64,000 nucleotides of DNA. Source: Archivesica marissinica (taxonomy: Eukaryota > Mollusca > Bivalvia > Venerida > Vesicomyidae). The stretch covers positions 64,349,842 to 64,413,841 of the forward strand of contig CM026387.1 in the NCBI GenBank assembly GCA_014843695.1. Direction: 5' to 3'. Position 1 is the first letter of the stretch. Every line of letters starts with the position of its first letter. A program made the translations under genes and the position numbers. Below, one piece after another: positions 42,901 to 55,747 of this stretch. A model generated the notes under the pieces. The model did not search any database, was not told the origin of the DNA, and saw only the letters and a list, made by a program, of their open reading frames with translations.

Positions 42901-45900
42901 CTGCACTGCCTTGCCATGTCCCGCACTGATCTGCACTGCCTTGTCATGTCCTGCACTGACCTGCACTGCCTTGTCATGTCCTGCACTGACCTGTACTGCT
43001 TGCCATGTTCCGCACTGACCTGCACTGCCTTGCCATGTCCTGCACTGACTTGTACTGCCTTGCCATGTCCTGCACTGACCTGCACTGCCTTGCCATGTCC
43101 CGCACTGACCTGCACTGCCTTGCCATGTCCCGCACTGACCTGCACTGCCTTGCCATGTCCCGCACTGACCTGACTTGCCATGTCCTGCAATGTCCTGCAC
43201 TGACCTGTACTACCTTGCCATGTCCTGCCATGTCATGCACTGACCTGTACTGCCTTGCCATGTCCTGCCATGTCCTGCCATGTCCTGCCATGTCCTGCAC
43301 TGACCTGTACTGCCTTGCCATGTCCTGCACTGACCTGTACTGCCTTGCCATGTCCCGCACTGACCTGTCATGTCCTGCACTGACCTGCACTGCCTTGCCA
43401 TGTCCTGCACTGACCTGCACTGCCTTGCCATGTCCAGCCATGTCCTGCACTGACCTGCCATGTCCTGCACTGACCTGCACTGCCTTGCCATGTCCCGCAC
43501 TGACATGTATTGCCTTGCCATGTCCCGCACTGACCTGCACTTCCTTGCCATGTCCCGCACTGATCTGTACTGCCTTGCCATGTCCTGCACTGACCTGCCA
43601 TATCCTGCACTGACCTGTACTGCCTTACCATGTCCCGCACTGACCTGCCATGTCCTGCACTGCCTTGCCATGTCCTGCACTGACCTGCCATGTCCTGCCA
43701 TGTCCTGCACTGACCTGCACTGCCATGTCCTGCACTGACCTGTACTGCCTTGCCATGTCCCGCAATGACCTGCACTGCCTTGCCATGTCCTGCACTGACC
43801 TTTACTGCATTGCCATGTCCCGCACTGTCCTGCACTGTCTTGCCATGTCCTGCCATGTCCTGCACTGACCTGTACTGCCTTGCCATGTCCTGCACTGACC
43901 TGCACTGCCTTGCCATGTCCTGCCATGTCCCGCACTTCCTTGCCATGTCCTGCACTGATCTGCACTGCCTTGCCATGTCCCGCCCTGTCCTGCACTGCCT
44001 TGCCATGTCCTGCACTGCCTTGCCATGTCCTGCACTGCCTTGCCATGTCCTGCACTGACCTGCCTTGCCATGTCCCACACTGACCTGCACTGCCTTGCCA
44101 TGGCCTGCACTGACCTGTACTGCCTTGCCATGTCATGCACTGACCTGCACTGCATTGCCATGTCCTGCACTGATCTGCACTGCCTTGCCATGTCCTACCA
44201 TGTCATGCACTGACCTGCACTGCCTTGCCATGTCCTGCACTGCCTTGCCATGTCCTGCATTGATCTGCACTGCCTTGCCATGTCCTGCACTGACATGCAC
44301 TGCCTTGCCATGTCCTGCACTGACCTGCACTGCCTTGCCATGTCCTGCCATGTCCTGCACTGCCTTGCCATGTCCCGCACTGTCCTGCACTGCCTTGCCA
44401 TATCCTGCCATGTCCTGCACTGACCTGCACTGCCTTGCCATGTCCTGCACTGACCTGCACTGCCTTGCCATGTCCTGCACTGACCTGCACTGCCTTGCCA
44501 TATCCTGCCCTGTCCTGCACTGCCTTGCCATGTCCTGCACTGTCCTGCCATGTCCTGCACTGACCTGCACTGCCTTGCCATGTCCTGCACTGTCCTGCAC
44601 TGCCTTGCCATGTCCCGCACTGACCTGCACTGCCTTGCCATGTCCCGCACTGACCTGCACTGCCTTGCCATGTCCTGCACTGACCTGCACTGCCTTGCCA
44701 TGTCCTGCACTGTCCTGCCTTGCCATGTCCTGCACTGTCCTGCACTGCACTGCCATGTCCTGCACTGACCTGCACTGCCTTGCCATGTCCTGCACTGACT
44801 TGCACTGCCTTGCCATGTCCTGCACTGACCTGCACTGCCTTGCCATGTCTCGCACTGACCTGCACTGCCTTGCCATGTCCTGCACTGACCTGTACTGCCT
44901 TGCCATGTCCTGCACTGACCTGTACTGCCTTGCCATGTTCTGCACTGACCTGTACTGCCTTCCCATGTCCTGCACTGACCTGTACTGCCTTGCAATGTCC
45001 CGCACTGACCTGCACTGCCTTGCCATGTCCCGCACTGACCTGCAACGCCTTGCCATGTCCCGCACTGACCTGCACTGCCTTGCCATGTCCTGCAATGTCC
45101 TGCACTGACCTGTACTGCCTTGCCATGTCCTGCCATGTCCTGTACTGACCTGTACTGCCTTGCCATGTCCTGCACTGACCTGTACTGCCTTGCCATGTCC
45201 CGCACTGACCTGTCATGTCCTGCACTGACCTGTACTGCCTTGCCATGTCCCGCACTGACCTGCACTGCCTTGTCATGTCCCGCACTGATCTGTACTGACC
45301 TGCCATGTCCTGCACAGTCCTGCACTGCACTGCCATGCCATGCACTGACCTGCACTGCCTTGCCATGTCCTGCACTGACTTGCACTGCATTGCCATGTCC
45401 TGCACTGACATGCACTGCCTTGCCATGTCCCGTACTGACCTGCACTGCCTTGCCATGTCCCGCACTGACATGCACTGCCTTGCCATGTCCTGCAATGTCC
45501 TGCACTGACCTGTACTGACTTGCCATGTCCTGCCATGTCATGCACTGACCTGTACTGCCTTGCCATGTCCTGCCATGTCCTGCACTGACCTGTACTGCCT
45601 TGCCATGTCCTGCACTGTCCTGTACTGCCTTGCCATGTCCTGCACTGACCTGTACTGCCTTCCCATGTCCTGCACTGACCTGTACTGCCTTGCCATGTCC
45701 TGCACTGACCTGTACTGCCTTGCCATGTCCCGCACTGACCTGCACTGCCTTGCCATGTCCCGCACTGACCTGCACTGCCTTGCCATGTCCCGCACTGACC
45801 TGCACTGCCTTGCCATGTCCTGCAATGTCCTGCACTGACCTGTACTGCCTTGCCATGTCCTGCCATGTCATGCACTGACCTGTACTGCCTTGCCATGTCC

Positions 45901-48900
45901 TGCACTGTCCTGCACTGACCTGCACTGCCTTGCCATGTCCTGCACTGACCTGTACTGCCTTGCCATGTCCTGCACTGACCTGTACTGCCTTGCCATGTCC
46001 TGCAATGTCCTGCACTGACCTGTACTGCCTTGCCATGTCCTGCCATGTCCTGCACTGACCTGTACTGCCTTGCCATGTCCCGCACTGACCTGCACTGCCT
46101 TGCCATGTCCTGCACTGACCTTTACTGCATTGCCATGTCCCGCACTGTCCTGCACTGTCTTGCCATGTCCTGCCATGTCCTGCACTGACCTGTACTGCCT
46201 TGCCATGTCCTGCACTGACCTGCACTGCCTTGCCATGTCCTGCCATGTCCCGCACTTCCTTGCCATGTCCTGCACTGATCTGCACTGCCTTGCCATGTCC
46301 CGCCCTGTCCTGCACTGCCTTGCCATGTCCTGCACTGCCTTGCCATGTCCTGCACTGCCTTGCCATGTCCTGCACTGACCTGCCTTGCCATGTCCCACAC
46401 TGACCTGCACTGCCTTGCCATGGCCTGCACTGACCTGTACTGCCTTGCCATGTCATGCACTGACCTGCACTGCATTGCCATGTCCTGCACTGATCTGCAC
46501 TGCCTTGCCATGTCCTACCATGTCATGCACTGACCTGCACTGCCTTGCCATGTCCTGCACTGCCTTGCCATGTCCTGCACTGATCTGCACTGCCTTGCCA
46601 TGTCCTGCACTGACATGCACTGCCTTGCCATGTCCTGCACTGACCTGCACTGCCTTGCCATGTCCTGCCATGTCCTGCACTGCCTTGCCATGTCCCGCAC
46701 TGTCCTGCACTGCCTTGCCATATCCTGCCATGTCCTGCACTGACCTGCACTGCCTTGCCATGTCCTGCACTGACCTGCACTGCCTTGTCATGTCCTGCAC
46801 TGACCTGCACTGCCTTGCCATATCCTGCACTGTCCTGCACTGCCTTGCCATGTCCTGCACTGTCCTGCCATGTCCTGCACTGACCTGCACTGCCTTGCCA
46901 TGTCCTGCACTGTCCTGCACTGCCTTGCCATGTCCCGCACTGACCTGCACTGCCTTGCCATGTCCCGCACTGACCTGCACTGCCTTGCCATGTCCTGCAC
47001 TGACCTGCACTGCCTTGCCATGTCCTGCACTGTCCTGCCTTGCCATGTCCTGCACTGTCCTGCACTGCACTGCCATGTCCTGCACTGACCTGCACTGCCT
47101 TGCCATGTCCTGCACTGACTTGCACTGCCTTGCCATGTCCTGCACTGACCTGCACTGCCTTGCCATGTCTCGCACTGACCTGCACTGCCTTGCCATGTCC
47201 TGCACTGACCTGTACTGCCTTGCCATGTCCTCTGCACTGACCTGTACTGCCTTCCCATGTCCTGCACTGACCTGTACTGCCTTGCCATGTCCCGCACTGA
47301 CCTGCACTGCCTTGCCATGTCCCGCACTGACCTGCAATGCCTTGCCATGTCCCGCACTGACCTGCACTGCCTTGCCATGTCCTGCAATGTCCTGCACTGA
47401 CCTGTACTGCCTTGCCATGTCCTGCCATGTCCTGTACTGACCTGTACTGCCTTGCCATGTCCCGCACTGACCTGTCATGTCCTGCACTGACCTGTACTGC
47501 CTTGCCATGTCCCGCACTGACCTGCACTGCCTTGTCATGTCCCGCACTGATCTGTACTGACCTGCCATGTCCTGCACAGTCCTGCACTGCACTGCCATGT
47601 CATGCACTGACCTGCACTGCCTTGCCATGTCCTGCACTGACTTGCACTGCATTGCCATGTCCTGCACTGACATGCACTGCCTTGCCATGTCCCGTACTGA
47701 CCTGCACTGCCTTGCCATGTCCCGCACTGACATGCACTGCCTTGCCATGTCCTGCAATGTCCTGCACTGACCTGTACTGCCTTGCCATGTCCTGCCATGT
47801 CATGCACTGACCTGTACTGCCTTGCCATGTCCTGCCATGTCCTGCACTGACCTGTACTGCCTTGCCATGTCCTGCACTGTCCTGTACTGCCTTGCCATGT
47901 CCTGCACTGACCTGTACTGCCTTCCCATGTCCTGCACTGACCTGTACTGCCTTGCCATGTCCTGCACTGACCTGTACTGCCTTGCCATGTCCCGCACTGA
48001 CCTGCACTGCCTTGCCATGTCCCGCACTGACCTGCACTGCCTTGCCATGTCCCGCACTGACCTGCACTGCCTTGCCATGTCCTGCAATGTCCTGCACTGA
48101 CCTGTACTGCCTTGCCATGTCCTGCCATGTCATGCACTGACCTGTACTGCCTTGCCATGTCCTGCCATGTCCTGCACTGACCTGTACTGCCTTGCCATGT
48201 CCTGCACTGACCTGTACTGCCTTGCCATGTCCTGCACTGACCTGTACTGCCTGCCCATGTCCTGCACTGACCTGTACTGCCTTGCCATGTCCTGCACTGT
48301 CCCGCACTGACCTGCACTGCCTTGCCATGTCCCGCACTGACCTGCACTGCCTTGCCATGTCCCGCACTGACCTGCACTGCCTTGCCATGTCCTGCAATGT
48401 CCTGCACTGACCTGTACTGCCTTGCCATGTCCTGCCATGTCATACACTGACCTGCACTGCCTTGCCATGTCCTGCAATGTCCTGCACTGACCTGTACTGC
48501 CTTGCCATGTCCTGCCATGTCATGCACTGACCTGTACTGCCTTGCCATGTCCTGCCATGTCCTGCACTGACCTGTACTGCCTTGCCATGTCCTGCACTGA
48601 CCTGTACTGCCTTGCCATGTCCCGCACTGACCTGTCATGTCCTGCACTGACCTGCACTGCCTTGCCATGTCCAGCCATGTCCTGCACTGACCTGCCATGT
48701 CCTGCACTGACCTGCACTGCCTTGCCATGTCCCGCACTGACCTGTATTGCCTTGCCATGTCCCGCACTGACCTGCACTACCTTGCCATGTCCCGCACTGA
48801 TCTGTACTGCCTTGCCATGTCCTGCACTGACCTGCCATATCCTGCACTGACCTGTACTGCCTTGCCATGTCCCGCACTGACCTGCCATGTCCTGCACTGC

Positions 48901-51900
48901 CTTGCCATGTCCTGCACTGACCTGCCATGTCCTGCCATATCCTGCACTGACCTGCACTGCCATGTCCTGCACTGACCTGTACTGCCTTGCCATGTCCCGC
49001 ACTGACCTGCACTGCCTTGCCATGTCCTGCATTGACCTTTACTGCATTGCCATGTCCCGCACTGTCCTGCACTGTCTTGCCATGTCCTGCCATGTCCTGC
49101 ACTGACCTGTACTGCCTTGCCATGTCCTGCACTGACCTCTACTGCCTTGCCATGTCCTGCACTGACCTGCACTGCCTTGCCATGTCCTGCCATGTCCCGC
49201 ACTTCCTTGCCATGTCCTGCACTGATCTGCACTGCCTTGCCATGTCCCGCCCTGTCCTGCACTGCCTTGCCATGTCCTGCACTGCCTTGCCATGTCCTGC
49301 ACTGCCTTGCCATGTCCTGCACTGACCTGTACTGCCTTGCCATGTCCCACACTGACCTGCACTGCCTTGCCATGGCTTGCACTGACCTGTACTGCCTTGC
49401 CATGTCATGCACTGACCTGCACTGCATTGCCATGTCCTGCACTGATCTGCACTGCCTTGCCATGTCCTACCATGTCATGCACTGACCTGCACTGCCTTGC
49501 CATGTCCTGCACTGCCTTGCCATGTCCTGCACTGACCTGCACTGCCTTGCCATGTCCTGCCATGTCCTGCACTGCCTTGTCATGTCCCGCACTGTCCTGC
49601 ACTGCCTTTCCATGTCCTGCCATGTCCTGCACTGACCTGCACTGCCTTGCCATGTCCTGCACTGACCTGCACTGCCTTGCCATGTCCTGCACTGACCTGT
49701 ACTGCCTTGCCATGTCCTGCACTGTCCTGCACTGCCTTGCCATGTCCTGCACTGACTTGCACTGCCTTGCCATGTCCTGCACTGACGTGTACTGCCTTGC
49801 CATGTCATGCACTGACCTGCACTGCTTTGCCATGTCCTGCACTGACCTGCACTGCCTTGCCATGTCCCGCACTGACCTGCACTGCCTTGTCATGTCCTGC
49901 ACTGACCTGCACTGCCTTGTCATGTCCTGCACTGACCTGTACTGCCTTGCCATGTCCTGCCATGTCCTGTACTGACCTGTACTTCCTTGCCATGTCCCGC
50001 ACTGACCTGTCATGTCCTGCACTGACCTGTACTGCCTTGCCATGTCCCGCACTGACCTGCACTGCCTTGTCATGTCCCGCACTGATCTGTACTGACCTGC
50101 CATGTCCTGCACAGTCCTGCTCTGCACTGCCATGTCATGCACTGACCTGCACTGCCTTGCCATGTCCTGCACTGACTTGCACTGCATTGCCATGTCCTGC
50201 ACTGACATGCACTGCCTTGCCATGTCCCGTACTGACCTGCACTGCCTTGCCATGTCCCGCACTGACATGCACTGCCTTGCCATGTCCTGCAATGTCCTGC
50301 ACTGACCTGTACTGCCTTGCCATGTCCTGCCATGTCATGCACTGACCTGTACTGCCTTGCCATGTCCTGCCATGTCCTGCACTGACCTGTACTGCCTTGC
50401 CATGTCCTGCACTGTCCTGTACTGCCTTGCCATGTCCTGCACTGACCTGTACTGCCTTCCCATGTCCTGCACTGACCTGTACTGCCTTGCCATGTCCTGC
50501 ACTGACCTGTACTGCCTTGCCATGTCCCGCACTGACCTGCACTGCCTTGCCATGTCCCGCACTGACCTGCACTGCCTTGCCATGTCCCGCACTGACCTGC
50601 ACTGCCTTGCCATGTCCTGCAATGTCCTGCACTGACCTGTACTGCCTTGCCATGTCCTGCCATGTCATGCACTGACCTGTACTGCCTTGCCATGTCCTGC
50701 ACTGTCCCGCACTGACCTGCACTGCCTTGCCATGTCCCGCACTGACCTGCACTGCCTTGCCATGTCCCGCACTGACCTGCACTGCCTTGCCATGTCCTGC
50801 AATGTCCTGCACTGACCTGTACTGCCTTGCCATGTCCTGCCATGTCATACACTGACCTGCACTGCCTTGCCATGTCCTGCAATGTCCTGCACTGACCTGT
50901 ACTGCCTTGCCATGTCCTGCCATGTCATGCACTGACCTGTACTGCCTTGCCATGTCCTGCCATGTCCTGCACTGACCTGTACTGCCTTGCCATGTCCTGC
51001 ACTGACCTGTACTGCCTTGCCATGTCCCGCACTGACCTGTACTGCCTCCATGTCCTGCACTGACCTGCACTGCCTTGCCATGTCCTGCACTGTCCTGCAC
51101 TGACCTGCACTGCCTTGCCATGTCCCGCACTGACCTGTATTGCCTTGCCATGTCCCGCACTGACCTGCACTACCTTGCCATGTCCCGCACTGATCTGTAC
51201 TGCCTTGCCATGTCCTGCACTGACCTGCCATATCCTGCACTGACCTGTACTGCCTTGCCATGTCCCGCACTGACCTGCCATGTCCTGCACTGCCTTGCCA
51301 TGTCCTGCACTGACCTGCCATGTCCTGCCATATCCTGCACTGACCTGCACTGCCATGTCCTGCACTGACCTGTACTGCCTTGCCATGTCCCGCACTGACC
51401 TGCACTGCCTTGCCATGTCCTGCATTGACCTTTACTGCATTGCCATGTCCCGCACTGTCCTGCACTGTCTTGCCATGTCCTGCCATGTCCTGCACTAACC
51501 TGTACTGCCTTGCCATGTCCTGCACTGACCTCTACTGCCTTGCCATGTCCTGCACTGACCTGCACTGCCTTGCCATGTCCTGCCATGTCCCGCACTTCCT
51601 TGCCATGTCCTGCACTGATCTGCACTGCCTTGCCATGTCCCGCCCTGTCCTGCACTGCCTTGCCATGTCCTGCACTGCCTTGCCATGTCCTGCACTGCCT
51701 TGTCATGTCCTGCACTGACCTGTACTGCCTTGCCATGTCCCACACTGACCTGCACTGCCTTGCCATGGCTTGCACTGACCTGTACTGCCTTGCCATGTCA
51801 TGCACTGACCTGCACTGCATTGCCATGTCCTGCACTGATCTGCACTGCCTTGCCATGTCCTACCATGTCATGCACTGACCTGCACTGCCTTGCCATGTCC

Positions 51901-52874
51901 TGCACTGCCTTGCCATGTCCTGCACTGACCTGCACTGCCTTGCCATGTCCTGCCATGTCCTGCACTGCCTTGTCATGTCCCGCACTGTCCTGCACTGCCT
52001 TTCCATGTCCTGCCATGTCCTGCACTGACCTGCACTGCCTTGCCATGTCCTGCACTGACCTGCACTGCCTTGCCATGTCCTGCACTGACCTGTACTGCCT
52101 TGCCATGTCCTGCACTGTCCTGCACTGCCTTGCCATGTCCTGCACTGACTTGCACTGCCTTGCCATGTCCTGCACTGACGTGTACTGCCTTGCCATGTCA
52201 TGCACTGACCTGCACTGCTTTGCCATGTCCTGCACTGACCTGCACTGCCTTGCCATGTCCCGCACTGACCTGCACTGCCTTGTCATGTCCTGCACTGACC
52301 TGCACTGCCTTGTCATGTCCTGCACTGACCTGTACTGCCTTGCCATGTTCCGCACTGACCTGCACTGCCTTGCCATGTCCTGCGCTGACCTGTACTGCCT
52401 TGCCATGTCCTGCACTGACCTGCACTGCCTTGCCATGTCCTGCACTGATCTGCACTGCCTTGCCATGTCCTGCCATGTCCTGCACTGACCTGCCATGTCC
52501 TGCCATCTCCTGCACTGCCTTGCCATATCCCGCACTGACCTGCACTGCCTTGCCATGTCCTGCACTGACCTGCACTGCCTTGCCATGTCCCGCACTGACC
52601 TGTACTGCCTTGCCATGTCCCGCACTGACCTGCACTGCCTTGCCATGTCCTGCACTGACCTGCGCCGCCTTGCCATGTCCCGCACTGACCTGCACTGCCG
52701 TACCATGTCCTGCACTGACCTGCGCCGCCTTGCCATGTCCCGCACTGACCTGCACTGCCTTGCCATTTCCTGCACTGACCTACGCCGCCTTGCCATGTCA
52801 TGTCCTGCACTGACCTGTACTGCCTTGCCATGTCCTGCACTGACCTGTACTGCCTTGCCATGTCCTGCACTGAC
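33960..52874. repeat. ~19-kb satellite array of 10-bp blocks (30-bp basic unit)
   Basis: The basic unit is three decamers: CACTGACCTG, CACTGCCTTG, CCATGTCCTG. Variants include TACTGCCTTG, CACTGTCCTG and CCATGTCCCG. Units of 20 bp (one block skipped) are interspersed. The consensus is 60% GC with C twice as frequent as G on this strand, against an AT-rich surround. Because 30 is divisible by 3 and the blocks lack TAA/TAG, all three minus frames and two plus frames stay open for hundreds of codons. These are not genes. Larger segments recur at offsets such as 420, 1344, 2320 and 2393 bp. The array starts next to a SINE head (33868-33955) and ends at a LINE tail (52875). Confidence 0.98.
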
Positions 52875-53045
52875 TTCTTCTTCTTCTTGGTGATTTCGAC
52901 ACTCCCTCAATATTGATGATTATGTGTCGTCGCTGGTGAATTTTGAGATGATGATATTTACAATGATTAATTAACAAATAAGTGAATGTCCAAAGAGAAA
53001 TATACTACAGTGCTCGTTTAAGATTTTGTACATAGAATGAATGCT

Positions 53046-53633
53046 TTAGATCATGGTTGGGAGGGCAGAAACAGGGATGAGTGCTTTAAAGCCATCAACT
53101 GTTATTGCTTCATGTGCGGCAAGTGGTAACAAGTTCCAGTGGATGACGGTTCTTGGATAAAAAGAGAATTTGTATGAATCTTTGTTGACAGGGATGTGTT
53201 TATAACAATATGGGTTTGTGTGTCTGGTTATGTTGTCTACGGGTATCAAAAGGTTTATGGGAATGTTTACAGCTACTATTTGGTGTATTATTTTATAGAA
53301 CAGAATCAATCTGTATCTAACTCTGCGTGTCTCAAGTGTTGGCCAGTTTAGGTTGTCGATCATTTCGGAGACTGAACTAGTGTTATGGTATCGGTTGGTA
53401 ACGAATCTGGCAGCACGTCGTTGTACCGTCTCAATTTGGTGTTTTTGTGTTTTAGAATGTGGGTCCCAGATAGTACTGGAGAATTCTAGCTTGGGTCTTA
53501 CTAGTGCTTTGTATGCATGGTCTTTTGCTTTAGATGATGTGAATTTTAGGTTGCGTTTCAAGAATCCTAGTGATTGGTTTGCTTTATTGGTTATCGAGTT
53601 AATATGTTTGTCCCATTTTAGATTGCTTTGCAA
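53046..53633 (-). pseudogene. Retrotransposon C-terminal domain downstream of the RT
   Basis: The 195-codon frame has features of the thumb and C-terminal region of jockey/CR1-type RTs: WDKHINSIT, LGFLKRNL, YKALVRPKLEFSSTIWDPH, IETVQRRAARFV. It is out of frame with the RT portion because of an indel near 53690. The stop at 53046 is probably the natural end of the element's protein. Confidence 0.85.
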
Positions 53634-53799
53634 GGTTAGGTCTACATATTTTGCATCATTTACTTTTTGAAGGGGGTGGTGATATATATGTAAAGAGAAA
53701 TGGCTTACGTTTTTGTGTAATGCTGAGGAGTAGGTTACATTTATCGGGGTGAAATTTCATGAGCCAATCTTGCTCCCATCTACCAGCTGAATCAATATC

Positions 53800-55653
53800 T
53801 TATTGGAGTAATGTGGTGTCATTTTGTGTTTTAATTTCTTTATAAATGATGCTATCATCAGCGAAGAGACGAAGGGTACTATGTTGGATATATTCGGATA
53901 GATCATTAATGTAGATGAGGAATAGGATTGGGCCCAGAACTGTGCCTTGGGGTACACCCGATGTAACAGAGGCCGTGTCTGACATTTCACCCTCCAAGAC
54001 AACAGTCTGGGTCCTATCTGATAGAAAGTCGTTAATCCAGTTAAAAGCGTTACAATTTATGCCATAGTATTCTAGTTTATAAAGAAGATGCTTGTGTGGA
54101 ACTTTGTCAAATGCTTTGGCAAAGTCCATGATAATGATGTCTGTTTGAATGTTATTGTCATTTGATTTTGTAATAGATTGAAGGAGGGATGTCAGTTGAG
54201 TTTCGCAGGAGCGGGATGTTCGAAAGCCGTGTTGAAGGTCATAGAGTATGTTATTGGATTCTAGATGGTTCATGATATTGCTTGATATTATATGTTCTAA
54301 TAGTTTGCAACAGATGCATGTAAGGGCTATTGGTCTATAATTGATAGCATCATGTGTATCACCTTTTTTAAAAACTGGGCACACATTTGCATGTTTCCAG
54401 TCGGTGGGTATAGTACCAGAAGACAGGGATTTTGAGAAGATGATAGTGAGGATAGGTGATATGTGTTCTCTACATTCTTTTAGTATTCTAGCATTGATGT
54501 TGTCTGGTCCTGATGCTTTGTGTGGTTTAAGATTTGTGAGTAGTTTAGTTATTCCATTTTGAGTGATTTTGATGTTTTTCATTTGTGGATGTGAGCTTGG
54601 CCCTTTGTTACGTATAGGTTCATCTGTGACTGGCGTAAATGCTGTTTGAAATTGGTCATTAATGATGCTTGCTTTTGTTTTGGAATCTGACTCTAGGCGG
54701 CCATTCTTTCTGATTGGTGCAATATTTTTGTTTTCTGTTCTTTGCGTTTTGATGTAGGAAAAGAGTTTTTTGGGAGTTTTAGAGAAGTTAGGATTGTCCT
54801 GTTCAGGGAGAGGAATGTCATAAATCATATTTTCAATGTATTGCCAGTAGGCTTGCCTCTGTTCTTTTTTGATTTCTTGTTTCATTTGTCTTAGGCTATC
54901 AATTTTGTGGTGGTGCTTTTGCTTGCTTCTATGTAGTTTCTTTTTATATTTATTCATTTTCTTTCTTAGCATATTTGATACCCAGGGAAGTTTGTTGTTG
55001 TGTTTGATTGATTTAGTTGGTATATTCTTATTTATTGATTTTTGGAGATTGTCTTTAAGGATGTTCCATAGTTCGTTTACAGTTTTATTGTCTTTGTTGT
55101 CTTTAATTTCGATGTGTATCTTTGTGAGGTCTTCATTTATTTGGTGCCAATCTGCTTTAGAATACTTGAGAATGGTTCTAGGTTTTGATTTACAATTTCG
55201 AAGGGAGGTGTTACATTCAATGAATATGCCGTCATGATCGGACATGCCAATAGGTGGGATTGTTTCTAGATTATCAATGATTGATGGATGGCTTGTGATG
55301 ATCAGGTCAAGGATTTTGTCATTATGTGTAGGTTTTTTGACTACTTGTTTCATAGAGCGGTCGGCGATGATATCTAGAAGTTCTTGACTATGTTTTATAT
55401 TGGGTTTGCCTGTAATTACGCTTGATGTATTCCAGTCGATATGACCAAGGTTAAAATCTCCTCCAACAATTACAATTGATTTGGAGTTAGGGTTAATTCT
55501 TTCAAGTGATTCATTAAGTTTTGACAGGGAGGTGGCGTCATTCGGTTGTGGTCGATAAAATGAACTGATTAATAATGTTCTGGAGTTATAAAGTGTGAGT
55601 TCAACCCAAACGAGTTCGCATTCTGTTTGTAATTCTTTAACTTCTATAGTCAT
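53800..55653 (-). pseudogene. Retrotransposon endonuclease C-terminal part and reverse transcriptase core
   Basis: This 617-codon frame starts inside the endonuclease. GGDFNLGHIDW (catalytic Asp/Asn) and SDHDGIF (SDH motif) are present. The reverse transcriptase fingers and palm follow: GPDNINARILKE, PVFKKGD, NYRPIALT, HGFRTSRSCE, DFAKAFDKVPH, VPQGTVLGPILF and the catalytic FADDS near the end. The catalytic core is intact by motif. The frame then ends at TAA where homologous sequence goes on, so the copy cannot make the full polyprotein. The Met used as start is a by-product of a frameshift. Confidence 0.92.
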
Positions 55654-55747
55654 TTTTAACTGCTATGAGTACTCCACCATGACTGAGACCTTTTTTGTTT
55701 GGTGTCCTGTCTTTTCTATACACATTATAAAGATGGCTTGGAAAGAA

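Noticed and set aside
33960..52874. CRISPR array
   Set aside because: Continuous tandem decamers with no unique spacers, in an animal genome.
33940..52910. Dozens of long reading frames (up to 753 codons) with MSCTDLHCLA-, CPALTCTALP-, MARQCRSVQD- or GHGKAVQVSA-type repeats as protein genes
   Set aside because: They occur in overlapping frames on both strands of one 30-bp satellite. Openness follows from the unit length and composition, and nothing such as splice sites or codon bias supports coding.
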